Below are positions 1-4,676 of a stretch of DNA of 6,509 nt, piece by piece. Within the stretch, counting starts at the first letter, position 1; every line of letters starts with the position of its first letter. Both the position numbers and the translations under genes were made by a program. The DNA comes from Candidatus Bathyarchaeota archaeon. GTDB taxonomy: Archaea; Thermoproteota; Bathyarchaeia; TCS64. Where the stretch lies: the NCBI GenBank assembly GCA_937877765.1, contig CALGBN010000096.1, positions 1-6,509 of the forward strand, given 5' to 3'. Under the pieces are notes generated by a model that worked only from the letters and a program-made list of their open reading frames with translations, searched no databases and was not told where the DNA came from.

Positions 1-70
1 TTTTCAAGCAGAAGACGGCATACGAGATGTAGAGAGGTCTCGTGGGCTCGGAGATGTGTATAAGAGACAG
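1..70 (+). other. Illumina Nextera i7 adapter with Tn5 mosaic end (artefact)
   Basis: After four T bases, 5-28 is the Illumina P7 oligonucleotide, 29-36 an 8-base index (GTAGAGAG, which I recall as the Nextera N707 index), 37-51 the Nextera read-2 segment and 52-70 the 19-base Tn5 mosaic end AGATGTGTATAAGAGACAG. The order and spacing are exactly those of a library molecule, with genomic insert starting at base 71. This is untrimmed adapter and not an integrated transposon. It shows that contig ends were not cleaned before assembly. Confidence 0.99.
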
Positions 71-71
71 T

Positions 72-143
72 CTCTACGTAGCAGATAACCGCGGAAAACC
101 GCAAGTGAGATCGGATAAACCCCGGGCGGGAACCGATTCATAA
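72..143 (+). CDS. C-terminal tail of an unidentified protein (5' end lost at the adapter)
   Basis: The frame starting at 72 reads LYVADNRGKPQVRSDKPRAG and ends TDS before a TAA at 141-143. The 23 codons are open and mixed in composition, with a basic, proline-containing tail typical of a real protein end. The gene is cut by the library fragment end at base 70/71, so its start and domains are not visible. The stop lies 22 bases before the likely 5' end of the tRNA-like gene on the same strand, which would suit a chromosomal gene flanking a tRNA used as an integration site. The family is not recognised, and with so few codons a chance open frame cannot be excluded. Confidence 0.4.
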   Translation, partial: LYVADNRGKPQVRSDKPRAGTDS

Positions 144-272
144 GATCGGCGCATTAGCCCCCTCTGCCACCATAGCTCAGTCAGGGTATTGGGTTTGAAA
201 TATGTATATAGTTTTCTGAATGTTTCATTTGATGTGTGTTAGAAGGATAAGTGAGAATGTGGTCCCGCCCGG
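122..272 (+). repeat. 10-bp perfect GC-rich inverted repeat, arms 122-131 and 263-272
   Basis: CCGGGCGGGA at 122-131 is the exact reverse complement of TCCCGCCCGG at 263-272. The right arm covers the 3' strand of the presumed tRNA anticodon stem (267-271) and bases just before it. The left arm sits outside the tRNA-like gene, inside the tail of the upstream reading frame. A transcript covering both arms could pair over 131 bases of intervening sequence, competing with or helping tRNA folding. GC-rich pairing arms next to tRNA pieces are known from split archaeal tRNAs, but there the pieces are ordered differently, so no function is assigned. Confidence 0.5.
133..149 (+). repeat. Small hairpin over the stop codon
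   Basis: CCGAT at 133-137 and ATCGG at 145-149 form a perfect 5-bp stem around a 7-base loop that contains the TAA stop of the upstream reading frame. It could act as a 3'-end structure of that gene. The 5-bp stem and 7-base loop also resemble an anticodon arm, but position 33 of such a loop would be C rather than T, so I do not call it tRNA. Confidence 0.35.
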
Positions 273-304
273 AATCGTGGGTTCGAATCCCATCCATGGT
301 GCCA
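166..304 (+). tRNA. Interrupted tRNA-like gene, identity unresolved (GAA anticodon possible)
   Basis: The 5' piece has the tRNA signature TAGCTCAGTCAGGGTA at 173-188 (T8, A9, GCTC D-stem, A14, GG). The 3' piece has a full T-arm, GTGGG TTCGAAT CCCAT at 277-293, then acceptor strand CCATGGT (294-300), discriminator G301 and an encoded CCA at 302-304. The best fit places the anticodon stem as TGGGT (190-194) with GCCCG (267-271), loop start TTGAAA (195-200), anticodon GAA and an intron of about 65 bases (201-265) at the canonical 37/38 site; variable-loop and T-arm lengths then fit exactly. Against this: G73 is wrong for phenylalanine, the 3' strand of the D-stem seems missing, the acceptor pairs poorly (best pairing 168-173 with 296-301), and no bulge-helix-bulge motif is found. 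It may be a degenerate tRNA or one broken by integration. Confidence 0.5.
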
Positions 305-309
305 AACAC

Positions 310-615
310 CTAGATGAGGTTTGAAACCTTGCGGTATTCTATCTGTGGCGCGTTTGGTTTGGAGTTCATGTAGGTGATTCTTCGTTTAAAGTGGGGCACT
401 TGGTCTCTGGGTAATACTAAGCTGAGCACTAGTCGTTCTCGTCTGGGTCTGTTTTTGGTGTCTCGTCCCCATGTGTAGCGTTCTTCTTTGATTTCCCCGT
501 ATTCCTGCATTTTTGTGATCACCTTCGCATCGTTATTGTGGTGGATTTGAACCTCCACCTCGTAGAGGTCTATCCTGGTCGGTGGCTGTGGTCTGTCTTG
601 TTGCTGCAGTGTCAC
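310..615 (-). CDS. Last gene of the minus-strand operon, unrecognised 101-residue protein
   Basis: The product begins VTLQQQDRPQPPTRIDLYEV and ends EYRKVSNLI. A longer reading from ATG 666 exists, but the GTG at 615-613 is preferred: it follows the TAA of the upstream gene by one base and has GGAGG seven bases before it, the same layout as its neighbours, whereas the ATG would overlap that gene by 50 bases. After a proline/glutamine-rich N-terminus come alternating charged and hydrophobic stretches suggesting beta strands (DLYEVEVQI, RLVLSLVL) around a basic middle, RDTKNRPRRER, so nucleic-acid binding is possible but not shown. No family is recognised. Its TAG ends only 5 bases from the tRNA-like CCA, so the operon is read towards the tRNA from the opposite strand. 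Confidence 0.75.
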   Translation of the reverse strand: MTLQQQDRPQPPTRIDLYEVEVQIHHNNDAKVITKMQEYGEIKEERYTWGRDTKNRPRRERLVLSLVLPRDQVPHFKRRITYMNSKPNAPQIEYRKVSNLI

Positions 616-616
616 C

Positions 617-877
617 TTATCGCCTCCAGTAGCAGCCGATACTGGTTTCACAGAAACACTGTTCATCGGTTAGATAGCATTTGTATCTGTCCTGGATTAA
701 GCCCTCATCTATCCACTGTTTTATGATGCACCTGTCCTTGAAGGACTGGCGTCTGCTGTCTCTCTCAGATAAATATAGGGCAAGACAGAGGCTGTAGACT
801 CCTATCGTGAAGCAGAAAAGCAGCCTTAAACCCGGTTCTCTGTGGAGTAGCTCAAAAAAAGTGATTATTCCACTCAT
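617..877 (-). CDS. Small membrane protein with Cys-rich C-terminal tail, 86 residues
   Basis: One hydrophobic segment at about residues 17-36 (LRLLFCFTIGVYSLCLALYL) is followed by a charged linker and a soluble tail with cysteines at 50, 67, 74, 76 and 82. The spacing C-x6-C-x-C-x5-C near the end could bind a metal or form disulfides. The ATG at 877 overlaps the stop of the upstream gene as ATGA and is preceded by GGAGG about 8 bases away. The stop is followed one base later by the GTG of the next gene. The family is not recognised. The tail could face either side of the membrane: arginines flank the segment on both sides, so topology is unclear. Confidence 0.75.
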   Translation of the reverse strand: MSGIITFFELLHREPGLRLLFCFTIGVYSLCLALYLSERDSRRQSFKDRCIIKQWIDEGLIQDRYKCYLTDEQCFCETSIGCYWRR

Positions 878-1104
878 TTACTGGCCTCCAGTAGGGTGGT
901 TTGCTCTGGGTGGCATACGTCACGCATAAAGATGTAGCAGCTGTGCTGTCTGCATTTACTGATTGACCAATTCACTGTATGTCTGCGCCCATTTCTGCAG
1001 CTACGGGGCATGGGGAGAAGCTCCTGGTTTCTCAGCAGCATCCTTTTCTCTGTCTCTGGGATGGGGCTTTGCTTATAGAACTCAGATTCAGGGTCTAGCT
1101 TCAT
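874..1104 (-). CDS. Small Cys-rich protein, 76 residues, unrecognised
   Basis: The protein has four cysteines (36, 51, 56, 64) and histidines at 42, 54 and 65 in a basic C-terminal half, compatible with a small zinc-binding module, though the spacing matches no zinc finger I know. The N-terminal third is rich in Glu, Pro and Leu. The ATG at 1104 overlaps the preceding stop as ATGA and has GGAGGT about 9 bases upstream; the TGA in turn overlaps the next ATG. These couplings are the main evidence that the frame is real, since a longer plus-strand open frame covers the same DNA. Function unknown. Confidence 0.68.
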   Translation of the reverse strand: MKLDPESEFYKQSPIPETEKRMLLRNQELLPMPRSCRNGRRHTVNWSISKCRQHSCYIFMRDVCHPEQTTLLEASK

Positions 1105-1376
1105 GCCTTTACCTCCAGAGTCCAGGCTTCATTATGGCCAGTGGTCCACTTGAATATGGTCTCAGCTTTATCCTGTCTACACTGTTTGACTCGCTGGACT
1201 GCATCCAGCCACCAGCTCCATTTATGAAACTCCTCCTCTGCAGCTGCTGCCTCATCGTTATACATCTCACAGTTTTCACAGTCCATGTGGGTGCAGAGTG
1301 TGCATTTGTCCCAGGGCTTGTAGCTGTGTTCTAAGCGTTCTACCTCAGCTGGTGTGAGCTCCAGGGTCTCAGTCAC
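1101..1376 (-). CDS. Small acidic protein with CxxC-x4-CxxC zinc-knuckle-like motif, 91 residues
   Basis: Residues 25-36 hold CTLCTHMDCENC, that is C-x2-C-x4-C-x2-C, with a fifth Cys at 66. Two CxxC pairs this close suggest a zinc ribbon or knuckle. The rest is acidic and probably helical: EVERLEH before the motif, and a Glu/Ala run (DEAAAAEEEF) followed by a tryptophan-rich stretch after it. The GTG at 1376 is chosen because it overlaps the upstream stop as GTGA and follows GAGGAGGT at normal distance. It starts VTETLEL, very like the next gene upstream (VTECLDL). It could be a viral adaptor or regulator; this is inference, and no family is recognised. Confidence 0.72.
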   Translation of the reverse strand: MTETLELTPAEVERLEHSYKPWDKCTLCTHMDCENCEMYNDEAAAAEEEFHKWSWWLDAVQRVKQCRQDKAETIFKWTTGHNEAWTLEVKA

Positions 1377-1603
1377 TGCTCTACCTCCTCTAGTAGCTTG
1401 CGTCCATACGGTGTGAGCTCTAGGCCTTTGCCATTATAGCTATAATCTAGCTGGAGTATTCCCCATTTTCTGAGGCTCCTGCGCTGGCTATTGGTTAACA
1501 GCTCACGGGGCGCTACTCCTCTGTCTAGTTTCTGCAGCTCATCAATGAAGCTATAAACTAGGTTCTGGTTGCTTACTTGCTCCAGGTCTAGACACTCAGT
1601 CAC
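1373..1603 (-). CDS. Winged-helix-like DNA-binding protein, 76 residues
   Basis: The last part, GKGLELTPYGRKLLEEV, looks like the wing and final helix of MarR/PadR-type winged-helix proteins, in which a glycine-rich wing is followed by an LT-x-x-G-x-x-LL helix. Upstream are plausible helices (LVYSFIDELQKL, PRELLTNSQRRSLRKWGIL). A longer reading from ATG 1672 exists, but GTG 1603 is better: it overlaps the preceding stop as GTGA, has GGAGG about 8 bases upstream, and the longer version would run through the whole 34-residue gene in another frame. It is probably a small transcription factor of the element. The fold assignment comes from pattern only. Confidence 0.7.
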   Translation of the reverse strand: MTECLDLEQVSNQNLVYSFIDELQKLDRGVAPRELLTNSQRRSLRKWGILQLDYSYNGKGLELTPYGRKLLEEVEQ

Positions 1604-1704
1604 TGCTGGGCCTCCATGCGATACTGCAGAGCAAATACTAGGACCGTTAAAGCCAGGCCTACTGTGAAGCATAGCACCGTGAAACGGGGAGCTGCCTCAA
1701 TCAC
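1600..1704 (-). CDS. 34-residue single-span membrane micro-protein
   Basis: GTG at 1704-1702 opens a 34-codon frame, VIEAAPRFTVLC followed by FTVGLALTVLVFAL and QYRMEAQQ, almost entirely one transmembrane helix (about residues 8-26) with a short charged tail. AGGAGG lies about 8 bases before the GTG, there are 16 bases to the preceding stop, and the TGA overlaps the next GTG as GTGA. Operon position and ribosome binding site are the main support, since the length alone proves nothing. Small single-span proteins in viral operons include holins, superinfection-exclusion and antitoxin-like proteins; nothing here decides between them. Confidence 0.65.
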   Translation of the reverse strand: MIEAAPRFTVLCFTVGLALTVLVFALQYRMEAQQ

Positions 1705-1720
1705 TGCGCTGCCTCCTCTC

Positions 1721-2020
1721 TCACCATGTGAGCTGCAGCCTCCCTGATGGTGTTCTGATGAGAATAGTGCCTGGCATCTGCAGCAGCTGGTCCCTTACGG
1801 TCTCAAATTTCTCTGGGCTCCAGCCTAGTTGATACTGTAGCGCTTGGTCTAGTGCTCCGTGATATTGTTGATCGGGTTCGTATTTGCGCCATTGTTGGGC
1901 TTTTTCCTGGTAGTCCCATAGGAGATCAATGAGCTGCAGCTGGTCCCTGCTGTATTGGGTCCAGTAATTCCAGATATCCTGCACCTGGTCTGGTGCCTGG
2001 ATTAGTTGCTGCTGGCTCAT
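1721..2020 (-). CDS. Gln/Trp-rich helical protein, 99 residues, unrecognised
   Basis: The first 75 residues are rich in Gln, Trp and Tyr (MSQQQLIQAPDQVQDIWNYW, then DLLWDYQEKAQQWRKYEPDQ) and read as amphipathic helices. The end, GTILIRTPSGRLQLTW, looks like a two-strand hairpin. The ATG at 2020 overlaps the upstream stop as ATGA and follows AGGAGG at normal distance. The last 25 residues could be the wing of a small winged-helix domain, but no recognition helix is evident, so no function is assigned. It is 16 bases upstream of the 34-residue membrane protein gene. Confidence 0.72.
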   Translation of the reverse strand: MSQQQLIQAPDQVQDIWNYWTQYSRDQLQLIDLLWDYQEKAQQWRKYEPDQQYHGALDQALQYQLGWSPEKFETVRDQLLQMPGTILIRTPSGRLQLTW

Positions 2021-2415
2021 TGCTGGGCCTCCTGGAATATCTCCGGGTAATCCTCCAGGTATGTGGGTTCAAGGTGTCCCCGTCCATATTTCTCCCTGAC
2101 GTAGCGGATTCTCTGAGTTATCCAAAGCCTGTATAGGCGCAGGTCTCCCTTGACGAATCTTGTGCCATAGGGTGCTTTTACCTGAAAACTCCAATATGCT
2201 ACCGTGTAGCCTTGGGTCCAGGTTCTTCCTCCTTTGCCTCTGGGGACTCCGTTATATTGAATCACGAGATCAGGTTCACGGATTCTTAGCTCTGGGGCTT
2301 CGATGTCACTGGGTCCATAGAATTCAGGGTGTAGTCGGTGGACCTTGATCATGTGCATGACTAGTCCTTGCTGCATGAGTAACTTGCCGCATAGTCGGCA
2401 CTCGTAGACGTTCAC
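2017..2415 (-). CDS. C2H2 zinc-finger protein, 132 residues
   Basis: An N-terminal finger uses Cys6, Cys9, His21 and His26 (C-x2-C-x11-H-x4-H, in YECRLCGKLLMQQG and VMHMIKVHR), close to the classical C2H2 pattern found in many archaeal virus proteins. The remaining 100 residues are basic and aromatic, with a probable beta-rich middle (GYTVAYWSFQVKAPYG) and a helical, Arg/Tyr-rich stretch (RLYRLWITQRIRYVREKYG). GTG 2415 is the start: it overlaps the upstream stop as GTGA and has GGAGGTGG before it. A DNA-binding regulator is likely from the finger; the C-terminal region is not recognised. Confidence 0.8.
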   Translation of the reverse strand: MNVYECRLCGKLLMQQGLVMHMIKVHRLHPEFYGPSDIEAPELRIREPDLVIQYNGVPRGKGGRTWTQGYTVAYWSFQVKAPYGTRFVKGDLRLYRLWITQRIRYVREKYGRGHLEPTYLEDYPEIFQEAQQ

Positions 2416-2747
2416 TGTTTACCACCTCCATACAGGTAATGTCCCGGTCTAGGCTGCGTCACCTCACGGGTTTTCTCCATGTATCTAAGGTAGCGTAGTA
2501 CCTCGTCCTCGCGTAGCTTCAACGCAGCTGCAATATCCCGGGGTTTACATGGTTTACCGGATTCCTCTAACAACCTCAGCACCCGGTTCATACGCTGCAT
2601 GTTGGATTGGGTCTCTTTAACCTCGCCTTTGACGTGGACCCTGAACCCCACGAACTCAACGGGGCTCTCCGGAGCAAGTAACGCGTATTCAGCGGTTTTA
2701 CGCGGGTGTCCCCACGCCTCTAACTGGTTCCAGATGGTCCACGATAT
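2412..2747 (-). CDS. Winged-helix protein, 5'-truncated at the 2748 junction
   Basis: The frame reads ISWTIWNQLEAWGHPRK and continues through ESPVEFVGFRVHVKGEV to a C-terminal winged-helix domain (about the last 50 residues: VLRLLEESG, KPRDIAAALKLREDEVLRYL, then wing YMEKTREVTQPRPGHYLY). A 79-residue form could start at GTG 2651, but unlike its neighbours that GTG lacks a well-placed GGAGG, and the 30 or so codons before it look coding. In-frame sequence continues to a TGA at 2777-2775, with no start codon between it and GTG 2651. I therefore read it as the C-terminal part of a longer protein cut near 2748, where foreign sequence begins. It is the first visible gene of the minus operon and overlaps the zinc-finger gene as GTGA. 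The exact break is uncertain by several bases. Confidence 0.7.
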   Translation of the reverse strand: MSWTIWNQLEAWGHPRKTAEYALLAPESPVEFVGFRVHVKGEVKETQSNMQRMNRVLRLLEESGKPCKPRDIAAALKLREDEVLRYLRYMEKTREVTQPRPGHYLYGGGKQ

Positions 2748-3164
2748 AGTGATGCATCTTGGACTACAATAGATTCAGGCGTCTCTGCAGTAAGTGAAAT
2801 CTATAGTAACTATGAGGTAAACGTTGTAGGTCAAGTTAATTCATCAGGTTTCTATGATGGAATGCCTGTTGAAATGACTGGACAAGAGACGGGATATACT
2901 AATGGCTATATAACCGACTTGGAACAAGATGTTAATAGCGCCTTCTATACAACGTTATATGACCAAACCTTTGCGGATTATTCCTCTCAAGGTGGAGATA
3001 GCGGAGCACCTGTCTATAACAAGTATTATGAAGGCGGTGGCTGGAATGCAAACGCTCTCGGAATACATGTTGGTACCACCGGTGGGGGTGACAAAGTATT
3101 CAGTCCAGTAAACAATATAGAGGACGATTTTAACAAAGACATAGACTTTACAGGTGGAGGTTAA
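2748..3164 (+). pseudogene. Trypsin-like (S1) serine protease, N-terminal half missing
   Basis: The frame, without a proper start, reads SDASWTTIDSGVSAV, then EMTGQETGYTNGYI, then the serine-protease signature GGDSGAPV with the nucleophile Ser codon at 3000-3002, and ends IDFTGGG. The order matches the second barrel of streptogrisin-like secreted S1 proteases, including the DAAW-like start, the G-x-x-S/T-G-Y-T strand, and a G-I-H-V-G strand after the serine. The His of the triad and the signal peptide would lie before 2748 and are absent; no His/Asp pair replaces them. ATG 2862 could start a 100-residue fragment, which would be inactive as a protease. It is more AT-rich than the operon to its left. 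Probably a dead fragment or one half of a chimera. Confidence 0.8.
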
Positions 3165-3178
3165 TCCCTCTTTTTTTA
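3165..3178 (+). terminator. T-run terminator after the protease fragment
   Basis: Seven T bases at 3171-3177, preceded by CCCTC, follow the TAA at 3162-3164 by six bases. Archaeal RNA polymerase terminates at such T-runs without needing a hairpin. The T-run overlaps the stop codon of the convergent gene on the minus strand. Confidence 0.5.
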
Positions 3179-3685
3179 TACTATTTGAAATTCAATAAAG
3201 TATTGGATATCATTATCATCTTTAAACCGTATCTCTTGTATTACTCTATATACTCCTTGTTCTAGTATGCTGACATCTATGTTCCATTCAGTTATTGAGA
3301 GCGGATCTTGTATTATTTCGCCTTCGTTAATTAGTGTGTTATTAGAAAGATGTTTTTCCACTCGAATCCATGTTTCATTTACATATATTTCTAACTTATA
3401 TGTTAGATTATAATGTATTTTATAATTATTGCTATTTAATATATGTAATATTAAAAAATCATTATTATTCTTATACTCATTAAAGTATAGTGTAACATTT
3501 TCTTTTTTCATATAGTTTAACTGTGTGATGTTTTGTGGTACATAATTAGGATCTATATTTTTTTCAAAACCAAATCCTATTTTTTCTATTGTTGTTTGGT
3601 TGTTTATAACTAATATGCTTGCGTAAATAAGGGTGATGCTGATGAGTATACCAAAACCTATTAACCACTTTTTTACGCTTGTCAT
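3176..3685 (-). CDS. Membrane-anchored protein with probable Ig-like (Big_14-type) domain, 169 residues
   Basis: An N-terminal hydrophobic segment at about residues 7-27 (WLIGFGILISITLIYASILV) after MTSVKK is a signal anchor or uncleaved signal peptide; there is no lipobox cysteine. The outer part is Asn- and Ile-rich with many beta-strand patterns. The sequence YKLEIYVNETWIRV, a later EWNIDVSILEQG and YRVIQEIRF match the layout of bacterial Ig-like Big_14/BsuPI-type domains (tyrosine, W-x-x-V, then G-x-YR-x-x-x at the end). It is likely an extracytoplasmic protein with several N-x-S/T sites usable for archaeal glycosylation. It is intact and convergent with the protease fragment. No Shine-Dalgarno is seen before ATG 3685, in contrast to the minus operon. 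Fold assigned by pattern, role unknown. Confidence 0.78.
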   Translation of the reverse strand: MTSVKKWLIGFGILISITLIYASILVINNQTTIEKIGFGFEKNIDPNYVPQNITQLNYMKKENVTLYFNEYKNNNDFLILHILNSNNYKIHYNLTYKLEIYVNETWIRVEKHLSNNTLINEGEIIQDPLSITEWNIDVSILEQGVYRVIQEIRFKDDNDIQYFIEFQIV

Positions 3686-3704
3686 TATTAATCATAATCT
3701 AATC

Positions 3705-3714
3705 CTTATAATAG
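3705..3714 (-). promoter_or_regulatory. TATA-box-like promoter of the Ig-like gene
   Basis: On the minus strand this reads CTATTATAAG, centred about 24 bases before ATG 3685. With the usual archaeal spacing of about 25 bases from TATA to transcription start, the mRNA would begin at or next to the start codon, consistent with the absence of a Shine-Dalgarno sequence. The surrounding DNA is very AT-rich, so chance matches are easy. Confidence 0.4.
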
Positions 3715-3914
3715 AATATAACTGTTATTTTCACATACGTATTGAAAAATATTGTATGGTTTTGAGTTTTTTGAACTTGCAATTAATCATTTATATTGTT
3801 GAACTAACTGAAGGGTACTTCTCAATGAATACTATTTTGATTTAAAAAAAGGTTTACTCGATAAAACAATTCATAAACCATCAGACAAAAATAGCCCTTA
3901 CGCCTTACACTGCC

Positions 3915-4463
3915 GTGGTCTTCGACCTCGACGGAACCCTAGTTGAGAGCAACATCGACTACGAGAGGATGGGGGAAGAGATCAAAATACTCCTTGATGA
4001 GATGGGGATGCAGACAAAGGTCGAGGACAGGCGCAAGGCGTACATGGTTATCAGGGGAGGAGCAGAGAGCCTCCTAGAATACGGGCTCCCGCTAGAGAAT
4101 CTAGACGCCACATTGATTAGGCTCGATGAGATACTGAACAAAATCGAGCTAGAGGCTATACCTACCACGCTCCTGAAGCCGAACGCAGTCGAGACCCTCC
4201 AGAAATTAAACGAAAAAGGATATAGGCTTGGCATCGCAACGAGAGGCCACGGAAAATACGCGCAGGAGACCCTCAGAAAGTTCGACCTTACCAAATACTT
4301 CCACTGTGTTTTAGCATGAGACGAGACAGAGTATCCGAAACCCGATCCAAGACATCTGCTCTCTATCATCGAGATGATAGGGGCAGACCCCACAAAGACC
4401 TTGTATATCGGAGACACCACGACAGACCTCACCACCACAAAGGCAGCTAAATTAGAATTATAA
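3915..4463 (+). pseudogene. HAD-family phosphatase with in-frame TGA and truncated C-terminus
   Basis: Motif I is intact as VFDLDGTL (Asp4 and Asp6 from GTG 3915), the helical cap follows, and motif II is GIATRG with Thr109. After HCVLA a TGA (4317-4319) interrupts the frame, yet the same frame goes straight on with DETEYPKPDPRHLL (motif III Lys142) and LYIGDTTTD (motif IV Asp167, Asp171). In relatives an Arg normally sits where the TGA is, so a single C-to-T or A-to-T change explains it. The frame ends at 4461-4463 soon after motif IV with TKAAKLEL, short of the usual final strand and helix. No Shine-Dalgarno precedes the GTG; the frame is open back to 3846, so the true start may be lost. 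It resembles phosphoglycolate phosphatase-like HADs; substrate unknown. Its higher GC contrasts with both flanks. Confidence 0.82.
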
Positions 4464-4505
4464 TAGTTGCTCAATTAAGGTATATCGAAAACAAAATGAA
4501 ATAAA

Positions 4506-4676
4506 TTATCTACTAAATTTGGCAAAAGGTTTCTGGTGTGTCTCTTCTATTTTGAAGTGTTTTCTCAGTACGGTGTCGATGTAGTTGCTTCTCTTGCGGT
4601 TTTCCTCTTTGGCTGCCTCGTCTACCCTGTTAAGCACATCTACGCTGAGTGAGATCGACACTTTTTCCTTCATCAT
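4506..4676 (-). CDS. Ribbon-helix-helix (CopG/MetJ-like) regulator, 56 residues
   Basis: The product starts MMKEKVSISLSVDVLNRVDE, continues AAKEENRKRSNYIDTVLRKH and ends with a short tail, FAKFSR. This is a complete ribbon-helix-helix fold: a strand (KVSISLS) that would enter the DNA major groove as a dimer, a first helix (VDVLNRVDEAAKEE), the turn with RKRSN, and a second helix (SNYIDTVLRKHF). Length is typical. Two ATGs adjoin at 4676 and 4673; GAGG three to six bases upstream fits either, slightly better the second. No toxin partner is next to it, so an autoregulating repressor or orphan antitoxin are both possible. Its AT-rich surroundings resemble the Ig-like gene region. Confidence 0.85.
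   Translation of the reverse strand: MMKEKVSISLSVDVLNRVDEAAKEENRKRSNYIDTVLRKHFKIEETHQKPFAKFSR

Noticed and set aside
52..70. Genuine Tn5/IS50 end
   Set aside because: The 19-base mosaic end is directly preceded by the P7, index and read-2 sequences of a sequencing library, so it is synthetic.
29..77. 7-bp inverted repeat GTAGAGA/TCTCTAC
   Set aside because: One arm is the sequencing index (29-35) and the other is the first insert bases (71-77), so it cannot have biological meaning.
963..1334. Plus-strand 123-codon open frame
   Set aside because: It is antisense to two minus-strand genes that have ribosome binding sites and coupled overlaps; it has no such signals and a low-complexity hydrophobic translation.
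3633..3845. Plus-strand 70-codon open frame in AT-rich DNA
   Set aside because: It overlaps the start and promoter of the Ig-like gene, and its Ile/Leu/Asn-rich translation is what AT-rich non-coding DNA gives. The stretch 3715-3890 shows no convincing gene.
4317..4319. Selenocysteine or other recoding of the HAD TGA
   Set aside because: HAD phosphatases do not use selenocysteine here; the family has Arg at this place, the C-terminus is truncated too, and no SECIS-like element was recognised. A nonsense mutation or read error is simpler.
3959..4474. Minus-strand 171-codon open frame
   Set aside because: It is the shadow of the HAD frame, which carries all four family motifs on the other strand; the translation is Ser-rich with no recognisable motif.
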